64,000 nt of DNA, taken from positions 48,021 to 112,020 of the forward strand of contig NW_013546965.1 in the NCBI RefSeq assembly GCF_000711695.1. Reading direction: 5' to 3'. This DNA is from Tilletiaria anomala UBC 951 (taxonomy: Eukaryota; Basidiomycota; Exobasidiomycetes; Georgefischeriales; Tilletiariaceae). The position numbers and the translations under genes were made by a program. Within the stretch, counting starts at the first letter, position 1. Every line of letters starts with the position of its first letter. Positions 1 through 12,000 of the stretch are shown piece by piece. Below the pieces are notes generated by a model that saw only the letters and a list, made by a program, of their open reading frames with translations, did no database searches and had not been told where the DNA came from.

Positions 1-1274
1 GTGTTAGGCAGATTGAGGTGAGAGGAGTCGGCAGAAAGTCTCTTTGGAAGGTGTCCAAGGTTGCCTGATCAACCATGGTGCATTCATTTTCCACACGGCA
101 AATAGCACTTGAACTCGCAATACGACGTCAACGTGCCGTTCATCCTCATGAATTCTTTCAACACTGACGATGACACTGCGCGCGTCATCCAAAAGTACGC
201 CAACCACAATGTGCAGATCCTCACGTTCAACCAGTCAAGATACCCACGTGTCAACAAGGAGTCGCTCCTGCCGTGCCCGCGCAGCGCGACCAGCGACAAG
301 AACCTCTGGTACCCTCCCGGCCACGGAGATCTGTTCGATGCCATCAACAACTCGGGCCTGCTCGACCGGCTGATCGCCGCGGGCAAGGAGTATCTGTTCG
401 TGTCCAACGTCGACAACCTCGGCGCCGTCGTTGACTTCAACATCTACCAGCACATGATTGACTCGCAGGCCGAGTTCATCAGCGAGGTCACTGACAAGAC
501 CAAGGCGGACGTCAAGGGTGGCACTTTGATCGACTATGAAGGCACGATCCGCCTGCTGGAGATTGCGCAGGTGCCCTCAGAGCACGTGGAGGACTTCAAG
601 TCGATCAAGAAGTTCAAGATCTTCAACACCAACAACCTTTGGCTCAACATCAAGGCCATCAAGCGCGTGCTCGAGGACGAGGAGCTGGACCTGGAGATCA
701 TCGTCAACAACAAGAGCCTCGACTCGGGCGAGGCCGTCATCCAGCTCGAGACCGCCGTCGGGGCGGCGATTAAGCACTTCCGCGGCGCCAAGGGCGTCAA
801 CGTGCCGCGCTCGCGCTTCCTGCCCGTCAAGAGCTGCTCCGACCTGCTGCTGATCACGTCGGACCTGTACAGCCTGCAGCACGGGCAACTGATCATGAAC
901 CCGCAGCGCATGTTCAACCAGACGCCCGTCGTTAAGCTTGGCGACACGTTCAAGAAGGTCGCTCACTTCCAGAAGCGCTTCAAGACCATCCCCAACATCA
1001 TCGAGCTTGACCACCTCACTGTCAGCGGCGACGTCGTTTTTGGAAGGAACATCACGCTCCGCGGCACGTGCATCATCGTCGCCACGTCCGGCAATCACAT
1101 CACCCTTCCGGACAACTGCGTCATCGAGAACAAGCTCATCAGCGGATCTTTATCGTGAGTGCACGGTTTAACCCCCTATCTGTTGAGGATTCATTCTTTT
1201 GAGAAATGCCTTTGGCTGACGCATGCGGACTGCTTGGTGGCCTCTTCGCCACGCTCAGCGTCATCGAACACTGA
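1..1274 (+). CDS. UGP1: UTP-glucose-1-phosphate uridylyltransferase, C-terminal part (cut by window start)
   Basis: Makes UDP-glucose from UTP and glucose-1-phosphate, the cytosolic donor for cell-wall glucans and glycogen. The gene enters from the left. Exons: ..17 (ending VRQIE), 106-1154, and a 16-nt last exon 1259-1274 coding VIEH-stop; phases agree throughout. Family signatures seen: LMNSFNTDDDT, FNQSRYPR, WYPPGHGDLF, FVSNVDNLGA, GGTLI, FNTNNLW, and the C-terminal left-handed beta-helix segment (LDHLTVSGDVVFGRNITLRG). The last exon is supported by its acceptor (cgctcag) and by the frame that restores a VIEH end typical of the family. The N-terminal third is outside the window. Introns are 18-105 and 1155-1258. 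Confidence 0.96.
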
Positions 1275-1581
1275 GATGCTGATTGTACGTCTGCAGGAGT
1301 CCTCGACAATAATAATCACACACGGTCCCTTTGCATCCATCCACTCACCCAAAAGCGTTTCTAACGGCTGAACCTCCAGCGACACCGGGCTCCGCTTCCG
1401 CGTATCGCAACAAAGCATTCTAACAAAGCATTCCATCAAGTCTCCCTGAGCACGTACACCGCACGCGTGCGCCCCTCTCGAAATGAAATGCATAATTTGC
1501 TTTCTTTTCTGATATTATGCCTGGACAGGCGTTCTGCTGACAGCTATTACCTCACGGCGTCCGCGAGCGACTGGCTTTGTA

Positions 1582-2280
1582 TTATGAACCAAGATCGCGC
1601 CGCGTTAAATACGACCATCTGCTGACAGTAGGCTGGCCTCCTCGCGCAGCATTTTCGACGAGGATGCAGTCGTAACCGAGCGCGTTGGTCTTCACAGGCG
1701 AGCCAATGACGCACTGGTCCGAGTTGACACCCACGAGCAGCAGCGTCTTGTCATCGCTCAGGTGCTGCGCCATGGCCGAGATGCCAGTGCCGGCCGAAGG
1801 GCCCAAAGGCAGCTCTTGTGCACCCAGGACGTGCACCACTTTTCCTCGGGACCCTGCTGCGCTTTTCGTCAGACCGTGTCCAAGTTCTTGTTCAGCGCTG
1901 TGTTCCACTGGCCTCTCATAAGCCCCTTGCCTGCTTGGACTTTTGTGCCATCGTTGTCGTCAGCGACGACAGCACCTATGTCGATGCACATAGAGACCAT
2001 CACGGCAAAGGGCGTGAGCTGTCTGCGGCTCGGTCAGCGCGCGGCTAAAGTTATGGCTTATCGACGCAGACATGCTCGTCACCTCGTCGGTCAGCCCCCA
2101 GTTGAGGAAGACGGGGTTGATGCCGGCTCGGCGGCAGGCGGGTATCATCGTCTTCACAAGGCGTGGTGTGCGCGAGTCGTGGCTGCTCAAATGAGGCGAG
2201 CGCGAAGAGAGCCATGCCTACGCACGAGGCGGCAGGTCGAGGAGTAGAGCGCGGCGCGGCAGAATGCTTTCTGCGATGCA
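1582..2280 (-). pseudogene. decayed isochorismatase-family cysteine hydrolase
   Basis: Reading the minus strand in several frames gives recognisable isochorismatase-fold pieces in the right order: a helix-strand unit (AGINPVFLNWGLTDE) near 2070-2125, a middle piece (RGQWNTALN) near 1895-1920, and the nucleophile region VGVNSDQCVIG followed by GYDCILVE near 1650-1730. The Cys after DQ is where the catalytic cysteine sits in this family. No single frame carries all of it: a TGA follows the middle piece, and the segment with a family-like WVHK lies in a different frame from the nucleophile segment. I therefore call it a pseudogene. Introns cannot explain the frame change between neighbouring segments, since no suitable splice pair separates them. 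Confidence 0.7.
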
Positions 2281-2879
2281 ACCACCGTCACTGATGGACT
2301 ACACTGCGCGGACAACAGGCTTGAGTCGGCACGAGGTAACAGGATGAAACAGCTCCAGAAAACTCTTCTTGTTCACTTTCCATTTCCCTCGCCAAAGGCG
2401 ATTTGGTCTCCGGGTCGGATCTCCGTCATCGTGGACCTGCCGTCACGGTGGCGAGCGCATGGTTTGGTCTAACAGGGTCCGAGCACAGCGACCGCCTTTA
2501 GGGGAAAGTGATGCAGATACTCAGTCAATCGCGCATTCAATGTGCTCTTTTTGTTGTGCAGCTTCTGGTATGAATCGCCTGATTTCAGAAAGGTGGGCCA
2601 TGTGTCCATAATGTCTGATGGTGCGGGGGGATGTGAGACGGACATGCCTCAGATTCCGACGCGTGAAGACCTGACCATCCTCGAAAGTCGAACTGCTTTG
2701 CTTCAAGTCATCAACCTTTCCATTGCCACGGCCATGTTTGGTGTCAATTCGTGAGAATCTTTCTTACAGGCAGCCATCCCTCGCTATTCTGAGCCAGCAA
2801 TACCTATAGCAAGTCGATTCGTATTTTGTCATGGATGACATCATGAGCCTGCTTCCTATAGCGATAAAGAGCAATGCCT

Positions 2880-3250
2880 GAATGAGGCCATAATCGATAT
2901 GAAGACTGCGATAGTGGAGGCTTTGATGTCACAGTCATTTCACAGCGGCGGATCGCCACTCGTTCAAATACTCTCGCATCGACACCCGCATGAGAGCAGT
3001 CTCACGGCCGATGGTTGTTCAAAGCTCTTCTAAGCCCGTGAGTTCGACAATGTACTGCTTGACCAGCTCATCTCCATTGATTCTGGTCAACGTATCGATA
3101 AGGTTCAATTCCATACTTGCGTTGACCGAGCCAAGGAGCAGCTGCAGAGCCAGGGAAATATTTCGAACATCCATTTCCTAAGCTCATCTCCTCAACTCGC
3201 CATTCGATTGTGCAACGAGCTCGAAAAGAAAGGTGTTAGTAAAATGTGAT
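2880..3250 (+). pseudogene. unidentified coding relic
   Basis: One frame stays protein-like for about 120 codons from around 2880 to 3245, interrupted by a single TAA near 3030. The stretch is amphipathic, with motifs such as AREFDNVLLDQLISID and VDRAKEQLQSQG, and looks like part of a helical protein. A further protein-like stretch precedes it at 2560-2755 (FWYESPDFRKVGHVSI). I do not recognise the family. Position and strand suggest it could be the N-terminal part of the same dead gene as the SET-domain relic downstream, but that is inference. Confidence 0.35.
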
Positions 3251-3312
3251 GAGAGAAGGGGAGGAGGAGGGGGGGGGGGACAGAAGAATTCGGGGCTCGC
3301 ATCAGTTTACGC

Positions 3313-3800
3313 ATGGCGCATAAAGAAAACAGAGTTCGGCGTCTTTCGAGGGAGGAGCTCGAATTTATCAACACCGTCGTGACCAATGCGTTCCCTACAA
3401 TGCCACCAAGCGAAAGGAGCGACCTTTGGGCCGTTGACATGGACAGCATAAAGGTAGCAGCATGGAAGTCAAGGATGGGCACGATAACTGGCGACGATGT
3501 CTTTGCACTCGAGGAGATCCAAAAGGGTGAAGAAATATTGTAGTACACTGGCGAGGCCATCATTAAGAACGAAGCGAGCATGCGTGGTCCCAACACCAAG
3601 ATGGTTCACATCTTCGGAACCGGCCCGTAAATTGACGGGGCTCACGGCGGAAACAAAGCCTCGATGTTGCAGCACTCCTGTACGCCCAACTGGCAGATCG
3701 AAACAACGTGATTAGCTGAGGATTGAAGCGGACTACAAAGTCGAAGCGGGTGAAGGGCTAAGCAGGGGTTACTTGATGGTTGTCGGTAGTGCCAAGGAAA
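3313..3800 (+). pseudogene. decayed SET-domain (protein lysine methyltransferase-like) gene
   Basis: From the ATG at 3313 the frame reads into a SET-domain pattern: IQKGEEIL, stop, YTGEAIIKNEASMRG, then FGTGP, stop, IDGAHGGNKASM, and LQHSCTPNW, which corresponds to the family NHSC-PN cofactor and active-site motif. After ETT the frame breaks again, and a later piece (EADYKVEAGEG) matches the end of the SET fold in another frame. Two in-frame TAA/TAG codons inside the core domain, plus the frameshift, rule out a functional methyltransferase unless there is improbable splicing. SET proteins methylate lysines on histones or other proteins using S-adenosylmethionine. This copy should be inactive. 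Confidence 0.7.
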
Positions 3801-4496
3801 TGACCGTCTGCTGCTGTAGGTTGTATAAGTGTCACAGGTCGATCGGTCGCGTCCGAGCAAGCGAAGAGCTAGCAAAGAAACATAAGCGCTCGCGCAATGG
3901 AATGCTCAGAATACGAATGCGCTCAAGGTATATATACAAGAGAAGAGGGGTTGAGTTGGGATTGCATAGAGATGGAAGATTCATATTCCAAACTTCTTGT
4001 TTTCTCTACTCTTCTTTGTTCTCTTTGCACGGGAGGCCGCCATCGTCCCGTTGCCCACAACTCTCTCGCCCCGCTCCCTTCATTGTCTTCATTCCCATCG
4101 CCCTGTTTTTCTTCATCTTCCAAGCGAACGGCCTGAAATCTGTCGCGATAACGCGCAACGGACTTGCTTTTGTCATCCTCGTTCGCACGGTAGCATCGAT
4201 CCCGCTGTGCACGCACTCCTCCTTCACAGCAGTTGTCCTACATCCAGTCGGTTACAGGATGGGCAGGCTGGCCCTCTTACGCCCGGCGCTGTCACCCGGA
4301 CTTCAAGCGGAGCGACAGAGGAAGAGCAAATACCGCCTGCACGATTTCGCATCTCGTGCTTCTCAACGAGGCAGAGCTCTGGCAGCACGCGCCTTCATGG
4401 CCCAATATTCAGCGCTAATGGTAAATGTCAAACGGGGTATATTCGGATTCGAAGACAACACATCTTTGAGGAGGCCTCTAGGCGGCCCAAACTGCA
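3801..4496. other. intergenic, no supported gene
   Basis: This stretch follows the SET relic and lies downstream of the minus-strand coiled-coil gene. Long open frames exist on the plus strand but have no family resemblance and composition like chance readings of GC-rich DNA. A TATA-like element (ggtatatatacaag, near 3926) is visible without a convincing gene behind it. Confidence 0.5.
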
Positions 4497-6384
4497 TCAA
4501 GCAGCTACCGGCTCCATTGCTTCCAGGTTCTTCTCGGCATCTCGCGCCTCGCTCATCAGCCCTTCCAGCTCTACCTTCCTGAGCGCATTTTGTTTCTCGA
4601 AAGACTGAATCAGCAGGCGGACGGATTCAATCGAACTGAGCAGCAGCGGCGTGGACCATACCTGGCCGGCGATCAGCGTCGTGTTGTTGGAGTGTGTCCC
4701 GAAGTTGGTTCGTGGAACTTGCTGCAACGCTCGTCGAGCTGCCTCGCGTCGCTCATCGCTGGCTTGCGCGAGGACTTCTTCGCCGTCCTCTTCATCCCTG
4801 GCGATGACAGAGTTGATGTCGGCGGTGATCGACTTGCTCGGTGAAGTGGTTGGAGTTGCTGCAGCATCGTTGCCCTCAAGGTCACCACGGTCGAAATCCG
4901 TGCGAGAAGTGTCGACAATCACGTCGCCTTTTAACAATTGTTTGGCACGCTGATGCAGCTCGAAAAAAGTTGAGTCATTACCCGTGCCACTGCCGCTGCC
5001 CAGGTCTTCTACACGACTTGGCACGGTAGCAAGGCGGCCCGTGTGACCAGGGGAGAGAAGGCGCGCGATGGGTGTGGGCGAGCCGCCTTTACCATCGACC
5101 TCGCGTCGAAGCTGGTGCAAAGAACGCTCGGGACTGCCAAACTGTGCGCCTTGAGAGGCATCCCCCCCAGCACCGCTGCCGCCACCAGAAGCAAGCCCAA
5201 CTTCGTCTTCTGGCATGGGAGGAAGGCCGACGCCGCTGTTGATAGAGGCTGCTACGACTGACTCCCAATCGCTCTCTCCATACTGTCTGATGAGGAAGTC
5301 GGTCAGGACGCGCAGGCGCCGCCGAAGCGTCTCTACTTCGATGGTTTTGCTCTCGTTGCTGAAGGTCGAATGTAATGTTTGGGTATGGTCAGCTAGACGG
5401 AAAAGAAAGGGAATCACATGGTATGTCAAAACTCACTCTCGCTGCAGGCCTTTGAGGATCTGTAGGGCACGGGAAACACTCAAAGTGAGCAAGGCGAATG
5501 AAGGATGAATGCCGGTCAAAAAGCACTCACTAGTTCCTGAGAGGCAAATTCTCGTTCCAACTTTACCGCCGCCTGTCGTGTCAAACCCCCTCCCTCGGTG
5601 CGCTGCGTCGTGCAAACGTGACTCCGGAGATGTAAGCCACGCACTCAGCAAACACGAAGATGGGACACCCATTCTTTGTGTATCTTACCTTCTGAAGGAG
5701 CTTCACTTTCTCTTTCTCCATCTTTAGCGATTTCTTGTTGTCCTCGAGCTGTTTCTCGAGCGCGATGATGCGAGCGTCCTTGCCCTCGCTCAGCTCGATC
5801 AGCTGATCGACCTGCCTCTCGAGCGCAACCTGTTCTTCTTCTGGGTCCAGGTATTCGTAGTCTTCGAGTATATTCGCTTCATCGCCTATCGTCTCTGATG
5901 TATGGTCGGGCTTTTCATAGCTTCCGTCTCCATCGGGCCGCTCTTGTACGCCAGAGTCAACATCTGAGTCTGAATCGGATTCATCTCTTCCTTCGCCATC
6001 GCGTTCATCGTCGTCTTCTTCTTGTCCTTGTTCGTCCTCCTCCGTGATGGACAAACTGCTTGGCTTCCTTCTGTTGCTAACTCCAACAGTCAGCGTGGTC
6101 GTCGCGTTCGCCCCTACGCTCCTCCTGCCTGTCTTTAGCTGTCCTCGGGCCGAATTTGCTGCGCTTGGCCCGGACAGGACGTCAGTGTTATTGCCTCTGT
6201 TGGGCGCTGGCACGTCGCTGGGCACGAGCGACGATCGTCGCCGTATCCGCTCGAGCAACGCACGCGTCGGTGTCTGTGGTGGCCTGGAAGGCGAGACGAG
6301 CATGGAGCGTGAGGGAACCGCGTTGGCGAAAGACTGGCGCCCCTTTTTGCGCGTCGCCAGGCCGGCGTTCGCGTTCGTTGACAT
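4497..6384 (-). CDS. coiled-coil protein of unknown function
   Basis: Four exons, 5689-6384, 5531-5572 (42 nt), 5437-5459 (23 nt) and 4497-5358, give 540 residues with all phases consistent. The start is the ATG at 6384 (MSTNANAG). Residues 1-150 are basic and Ser/Pro-rich with likely phosphosites. An acidic low-complexity block (EEDDDERDGEGRDESDSD) follows near 160-180. Next come heptad-like helices (QVALERQVDQLIELSEG, LEKQLEDNKKSLKMEKEKV) running through the two tiny exons into LRRRLRVLTDFLIRQYGESDWESVV. The C-terminal third is mixed low complexity with a final helix. The build resembles cytoskeletal or spindle adaptors, but I cannot assign a family. It shares a 479-bp upstream region with the rhodanese gene. 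Confidence 0.85.
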
Positions 6385-6863
6385 CTCGCACGATATAGAA
6401 CCACTTGCGTTAGTGGACCGAGGCACCAGGTCAGGGAAAGAGTCGGTGTGTTTATAGCTTGTACAGAAGACCGAGACGCACTTACGTCTCGAAGCGTTAA
6501 ATAACACCAACAAACAACAGCTTATTAGAGCGAACGGAGAGATGAAAGACTTTTCGTGAGTGTTGTTCTCTCGCGCACATCTTTGCGCGCGTTCGTTTTC
6601 CAACCGCCGTCACGTGGCCCTCACCGCTCGCACGGACCACAACAAGCACAACGCAATCCCCGATCCATTGCGTCTGCTTGTAGCTTCTTGTTTCCAACCA
6701 CCGTCCGTACTTACTCCGCTATTGGAATTGAATGCTGCATATCCATAGGCGTATCTACATTCCTCCCAACTCAGAGTTGTAGTTCACTGGGCATCTGAGT
6801 GAACGAAAAGTTTGGGAGTCATCGACCTGATCAGTCAAGAAGCGCCAAGGATAAAATTCGGCC
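6385..6863. promoter_or_regulatory. divergent promoter region (coiled-coil gene / rhodanese)
   Basis: This 479-bp region separates two divergent start codons at 6384 (-) and 6864 (+), so it must hold both promoters. No canonical TATA box or repeated operator stands out. Promoter identity comes from gene arrangement only. Confidence 0.5.
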
Positions 6864-7576
6864 ATGGCTTCCCTTCGAGGGAGCAGTGCGCAGGTGCTAC
6901 GGCGCGGGTCCCTTTGGGGATCATCCCTGGGCCAAACAGCCGCGGTAGCAGCACCATGCGCTGCCTCACGCGCAACACTCAGCACACTCGTCAACTCTTC
7001 CTCTTCCGATTCGCTCAGAAGTAGCAGGAAGCCTGCTTTGTCGATCCAGCTGTGCGCAGCTGCGAGTGCTCGAGGCTTGCGGCAGGCTCGTGTACTGAAG
7101 AGCAGCGCTACTATCTTCAGCAAGGATCGCAGTTGGGTCGACAAGGGCGAGGTCACATACGACGAGCTGAAGCCCGAGACGGAGGCGCCAAGCGGTGTAT
7201 GTCGCGAACATAGTGAACCCGGATGTCTTTCTGATAACTAGAGCTAAAATCCAATTATCATATGTACTGGCAGCACATCACCCTCATCGACGTTCGAGAG
7301 CCAGATGAGGTGGCGCAAGGCATGATCCCATCCTCGGTCAACGTCCCACTCTCGGAGTTTAAGAGCGCGTTCGACGTCAATAAGTCGTCGCGTGGCGCAT
7401 TCTCGTCCAAGTACGCATTCGATCGCCCGGGCTTCGACGACAAGATCGTCTTTTACTGCCGTAGCGGCAAGAGGAGCACCGAGGCGCAAGACTTTGCACG
7501 CAAAATGGGCTGGTGGAACGCGAGAAACTACAAGGGCAGCTGGCTCGACTGGGTCGTGCACGCGAAGAATGAGTGA
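6864..7576 (+). CDS. rhodanese-like sulfurtransferase, probably mitochondrial
   Basis: Two exons, 6864-7196 and 7274-7576, give 211 residues. The donor is gtatgt and the acceptor tggcag, phase 0. The first 80 residues are rich in Ser, Arg and Ala with few acidic residues, as in a mitochondrial presequence. The rhodanese domain follows: ITLIDVREPDE at its start, then the active-site loop CRSGKRS with the cysteine at about residue 173, and the closing GSWLDWV. It resembles the single-domain fungal thiosulfate sulfurtransferases (yeast RDL1/RDL2 type), which move sulfane sulfur from thiosulfate to thiols such as glutathione. The CRSGKR loop favours sulfur transfer over the phosphatase (Cdc25-like) variant. 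The physiological substrate is inferred. Confidence 0.93.
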
Positions 7577-8432
7577 ACGTGGCCGCGGATGGACCGTGGC
7601 ATTTGATTTGGTCTGAACCTGGCGCATGCAGATTATGCTTCTGTTGCCCGCACGCGTGGAAAAACTGTATGCCTACTTCATTTGGCATCTATGAACATCT
7701 GTGCTGGCTAGTTCTCTTCAACTCTGAAAATGACACGATCAAGTCTGTCCATTCGCAGCGTCTCATCCTGTTTGGCCTGTTGAGAAGGTGTTGCTCAATA
7801 TACCACACCAACAATCTCATCCAAACATCTAGGAGCTTGGCGAGGGCTGAGCTTGTTTCCTTGCTGGAAGTTCCAGGATCTGGATGATATCGTCTCTAAA
7901 CCTGGCCCCAGAATCTAAACGGAGGAAGGGTGGCTAAGGAGTTTGTTGGATACATGAGGCGGGGCAGTATACTCGAAGTTCTAGCGATATCGCACCGCAT
8001 CGCACAGTCCTGTCTGTCCCAAGGACCAACCCCGTCTTTTCGGACATGCCAAGATGACAGCGTTGCAGATCGATAGCTACATATGAGTCCGCCTTTGAAA
8101 ATGCTGAAAGGGGGGAATGGTGAAAAGAGTATACAGTTTGCTCGTGGCGACGAGGTACAGAAAAAAAGAGTGAAGAGGGCAGAATCCGTCTGATATAGAT
8201 AGGATCGCATCCAAAGCATGCGACGCGTAACCGCTGAGCCCCACCCAAATGCGAAAGTAGTGAGGTGACCACTGCGCACACCTCGCGAGGGCGTTGTATT
8301 AGGGGCGCTTAACTTTACTTTTGGGTGATGATGCAATCCACTCTCCCACTCACCACTCTACTGCGACTCGTGTGTCACATGACTCGCAAAGATTGATAGA
8401 TAGGTTTCGGAAACGACGCATACATACATACA

Positions 8433-8464
<32 letters not shown>

Positions 8465-9088
8465 GAGAGATACATTTCGGTGGGGAGGGGGGTGAGTCGA
8501 GCGAGTCACAGTCAGTCGACTCGAGTCATACTTGCCTGCCATTTATTATATGGGGAATATCGGAAGCCGGAACTCGCAGGGGCGTGGGGATGGATGTCAC
8601 CTACAATATGGCTCGAGGTCCTGAATGACTCGGGTGAGGTTCGAGTGCAAACAGTCAGACCAACGGCCACAACAGCACTCCAAAGCTGTGAGACTGGGTG
8701 GCCAGCGGCAGGGAGTACGGCTCGCCGCATACTTGTGAGCATTTTGTCGGCGGCTGAAGGCGAGGGAGAAAAATAAGAGAGTTTGTCAGTGCCGAAGAAG
8801 TGCACCGATGCTGTCATACATGCCACGCGGGTTTCTGGCGATACAGCACAGCCTGATCTAGCCTGATTGACAAGGTCCTTGCACCCGATGAGGCGTTCAC
8901 GGCTGAGCAGTCGTCAGCTATCGTATATATGGTCACCATGCGGGAGAATGCGAACCAAAGCGACGCCAACGAGTATCGATTGTGCTTCACCGTAAACCAG
9001 CTTTCAACATTTAATGTTCAACGAGATGATTGCTGATCATGCTTGAAGAGATCACTCTCGTTGGGGCATTTCTTACACCACATTAAAA
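7577..9088. other. 1.5-kb intergenic region with a tetranucleotide microsatellite
   Basis: No gene is supported. Open frames on either strand lack family features. The 3' end of the rhodanese gene and the promoter of the ABC-F gene must lie here. The only clear structure is the TACA repeat, listed separately. Confidence 0.5.
8419..8462. repeat. (TACA)n microsatellite, about 11 units
   Basis: An uninterrupted run of CATA/TACA units lies in the intergenic region, followed by a short purine-rich stretch (tatagagagata). It is a simple sequence repeat likely to vary in length between strains. Confidence 0.95.
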
Positions 9089-12000
9089 ATGACCTCTTCA
9101 CACGCTCACTCCGGCAGCCCGGAACCGTACCTCTCCTGCATTCCTGCAACCCTTGTTTCGACGCTATCAGCACTCAAGCTGCAACCCAAGCTGGAAACGC
9201 TTTTAAACTCCTACCTCACTGAATGTAGTTCTGCTTCCGGAGAAGACAGGAAAGAAGTAGCGTTCGCGGCGCTCGAAAAGAAAGCGCGACCTATCCTGCT
9301 CGATGTTGGTACGGGTAAAAAGGGCACCGCGGAGATTTTGGAAAAGTGGAAGGCACTCCCTGTCGAGCCCGCTGCGTCTGCCCAGCCATCGGAAGAGTCG
9401 CACTCGGTTCCATCGTTGACAAGTGGCGGTGCAGCGATTCGCGCTCAGGAAGATGATCAGCCACAGGAGCACGCCAAACAAGACGAATCAGGTTCCGCCT
9501 CTATCGAAGGCAAGGCTCCAAAGGTAGTCAAGGAGAATGGTGCGCACAAGATGACTGCGCGCGAGCGGCGTTTGGCAAAAGCAGCAGTAACGTCATCGGC
9601 GGCGTCCTGTGATCAGACTGAACATTCGAATGCAGCCACCACTACCTCTCCCACCTCAAAGGAGTCTCCTGTGTCCAAGCTCGTCGACGCATCCTCCGTG
9701 CAAGCTCACGCCCCGGGCTTGACCATCCACGCTACGTCGCAAGAAACGCGCTTCTACCTCGATGCAATCGAGACGGCCAGCGGGGAGATTGACCTGAAGA
9801 ATGTGACCATCTCCATTGGCGAGGGCGGACAGAAAGACTTGCTCGTCGACGCGCATTTGAGGCTGAAGGGGGGTACGCATTATGGACTCGTTGGTCGAAA
9901 TGGGGTTGGCAAGGTGAGCTGTCAGGACTACGCTTCGGTTCTATCGCTTTCTCTCATGCTCACATTGAGCTTTCTCGGACTTTTATATATGTTGCTCCAT
10001 TAACGACTGATCGTTTCTGCAGTCCAGTGAGTAACTCGCGACCAATTTTACCGCTCGGCAACGCGAATAGATGCTGATGACATCGCAATTCATTTTGAGT
10101 TCCAGCCTTACTGCGTGCGATGGCAGACCGCATCATCCCTGGACTGCCAACAAATTACAAAATTCTGCTCGTGTCACAGGTAGAAAATGAGCTCGTCGCC
10201 TTCGAAGGAGAGGAGGACGAACAAGGAAAGAGCAGCGCGGCGCCCATATCGACTGTGCAAGCTGTCCTTGCGGGTGACAGGCAGCGAACGCGCGCTTTAA
10301 CAGAAGCCAAGTGTGAGGAGAGCTCTATTTCCAAGGCTTTGCTATGGATCGCTAAAAAGATGACTCGCCATGCCACACAGCTCTCAGTAAAGCGCTCGAT
10401 ACTGACACGGACGCAGCGATATCACGAGCCGTGGCCAGCATCGTACTCGCCAGGCGGCGCGATGAGCTGGCCGAAGCAAAGCGCATCTCGCTGCGGCGGA
10501 GTGGTGCGCGTGGACTTGAGGCGCGGAAAGCACTGATTGCGGCTGAACAAGCGCTTGACAGTGCCGAGAAGACCTACGCGCGCGTGTTCGGGCTGGATGC
10601 TAAGGCGGTAGGTGCGGATGCGAATGCAAATGCAGTTGCTGGAGCAGCAGCCGCAGCAGCAGATACGTCTGCAGGTGCAGGTGCGGATGTACAACGTGAC
10701 TGGCGCGGTGAAGCTGCCGAACTTTTCGCTGCAGCACAAGTCGCGTTGGAGGAGTATGAAGCCGACACGGCCGAAGCGCGCTGCGAGTCGATCCTTAAAG
10801 GGCTTGGATTCAGCAACGAGCAACTGCATGCTCCTTATATGTCCCTGTCCGGCGGATGGAAGAGTCGCGCCAGCTTGGCAAGCGCGCTGCTCAAGCCTTG
10901 TGAATGCCTTGTGCTAGATGAGTGCACCAACTTTTTGGACCTTCCCAGCGTCGTCTGGCTACAAGGATGGCTGAAAGCCTCGGAGAAGACGATGGTTGTC
11001 ATTAGTCACGATCGAGAGGTGAGCCCAGGGTTCATCGGATACCCTTCTTGGCTTATGTCACGTGCTGAAACTCAGGCACGCTCTTACTGCTCGCCAGTTC
11101 ATTGACCACGTCGCCGAAGAGCTCATCATTCTACGCAAGCAGCAGCTGACGTACTATGACGGCAACTTGAGCTCGTACGAGCAGACGCAGCGGCGCAAGC
11201 TCAAGAATGCGCTTAAGCAGCAAGCAGCACTAGATCGCAAGCGCGAACAGGTGGAGAAGAGCATCGCTGATGCAGCCAAACAGGCACGAAAGACGGGTGA
11301 TGACAACAAGATGCGTATGGTCAAGACGAGGCAGAAGAAGCTGGATGAGCGATGGGGTCTCGAGCGTAATAGCAAAGGGCACCGATTCAGGCTCAACGCT
11401 ATCGAGAATGCCGGCTACGCTCTGACCCTGCGAGATGGCATCGACATTGATGTGCCTGATGCGGACATTAACTTCTCGTTTCCTGACCCAGAGCGGCTGC
11501 GCTTCCCCGGTGCGCTCGTTCATCTTGACCACGTCACGCTCTCCTACCCTGGAGCGCGGCGCGCGACGGTGGACGATGTCACGCTGACCATCGGCCAAGG
11601 GGAACGCGTCGCGCTGATCGGACCGAATGGCCACGGAAAGACGACGATCACGAAGCTGATCCTGGAGCACATCTCTCCGACAACCGGACGCGTCGAGCGG
11701 CACTCTAAGGCTACGATCGGCCTGTACGAGCAGCACACCATCGAGCGTTTTGCAACCATGCGCGCGGAGAAGGGAAAGCCGCCCATCACGGCTCTGTCCT
11801 ATTTCCTCTCACGTATTGCGAACATCGAGGCAGGTGAGGGCGCTTCGATGGATGGCCCCGCGCGGCGCTTCCTCGGTAGCCTCGGTCTGCGCGGTCGGAC
11901 AGCGGATGCGCAACCGCTGCACACGCTCTCGGGTGGGCAACTAGTCCGGCTTGGTCTTGCGGAGCTGATGTGGGCCGCGCCGGATCTGATCTGTCTCGAC

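Noticed and set aside
577-1098. 173-codon minus-strand open frame opposite UGP1
   Set aside because: It is an antisense reading of a confidently identified conserved gene.
3773-4582. 269-codon plus-strand open frame after the SET relic
   Set aside because: It runs across the stop side of the opposite gene, shows no domain, and has composition like a chance frame in GC-rich DNA.
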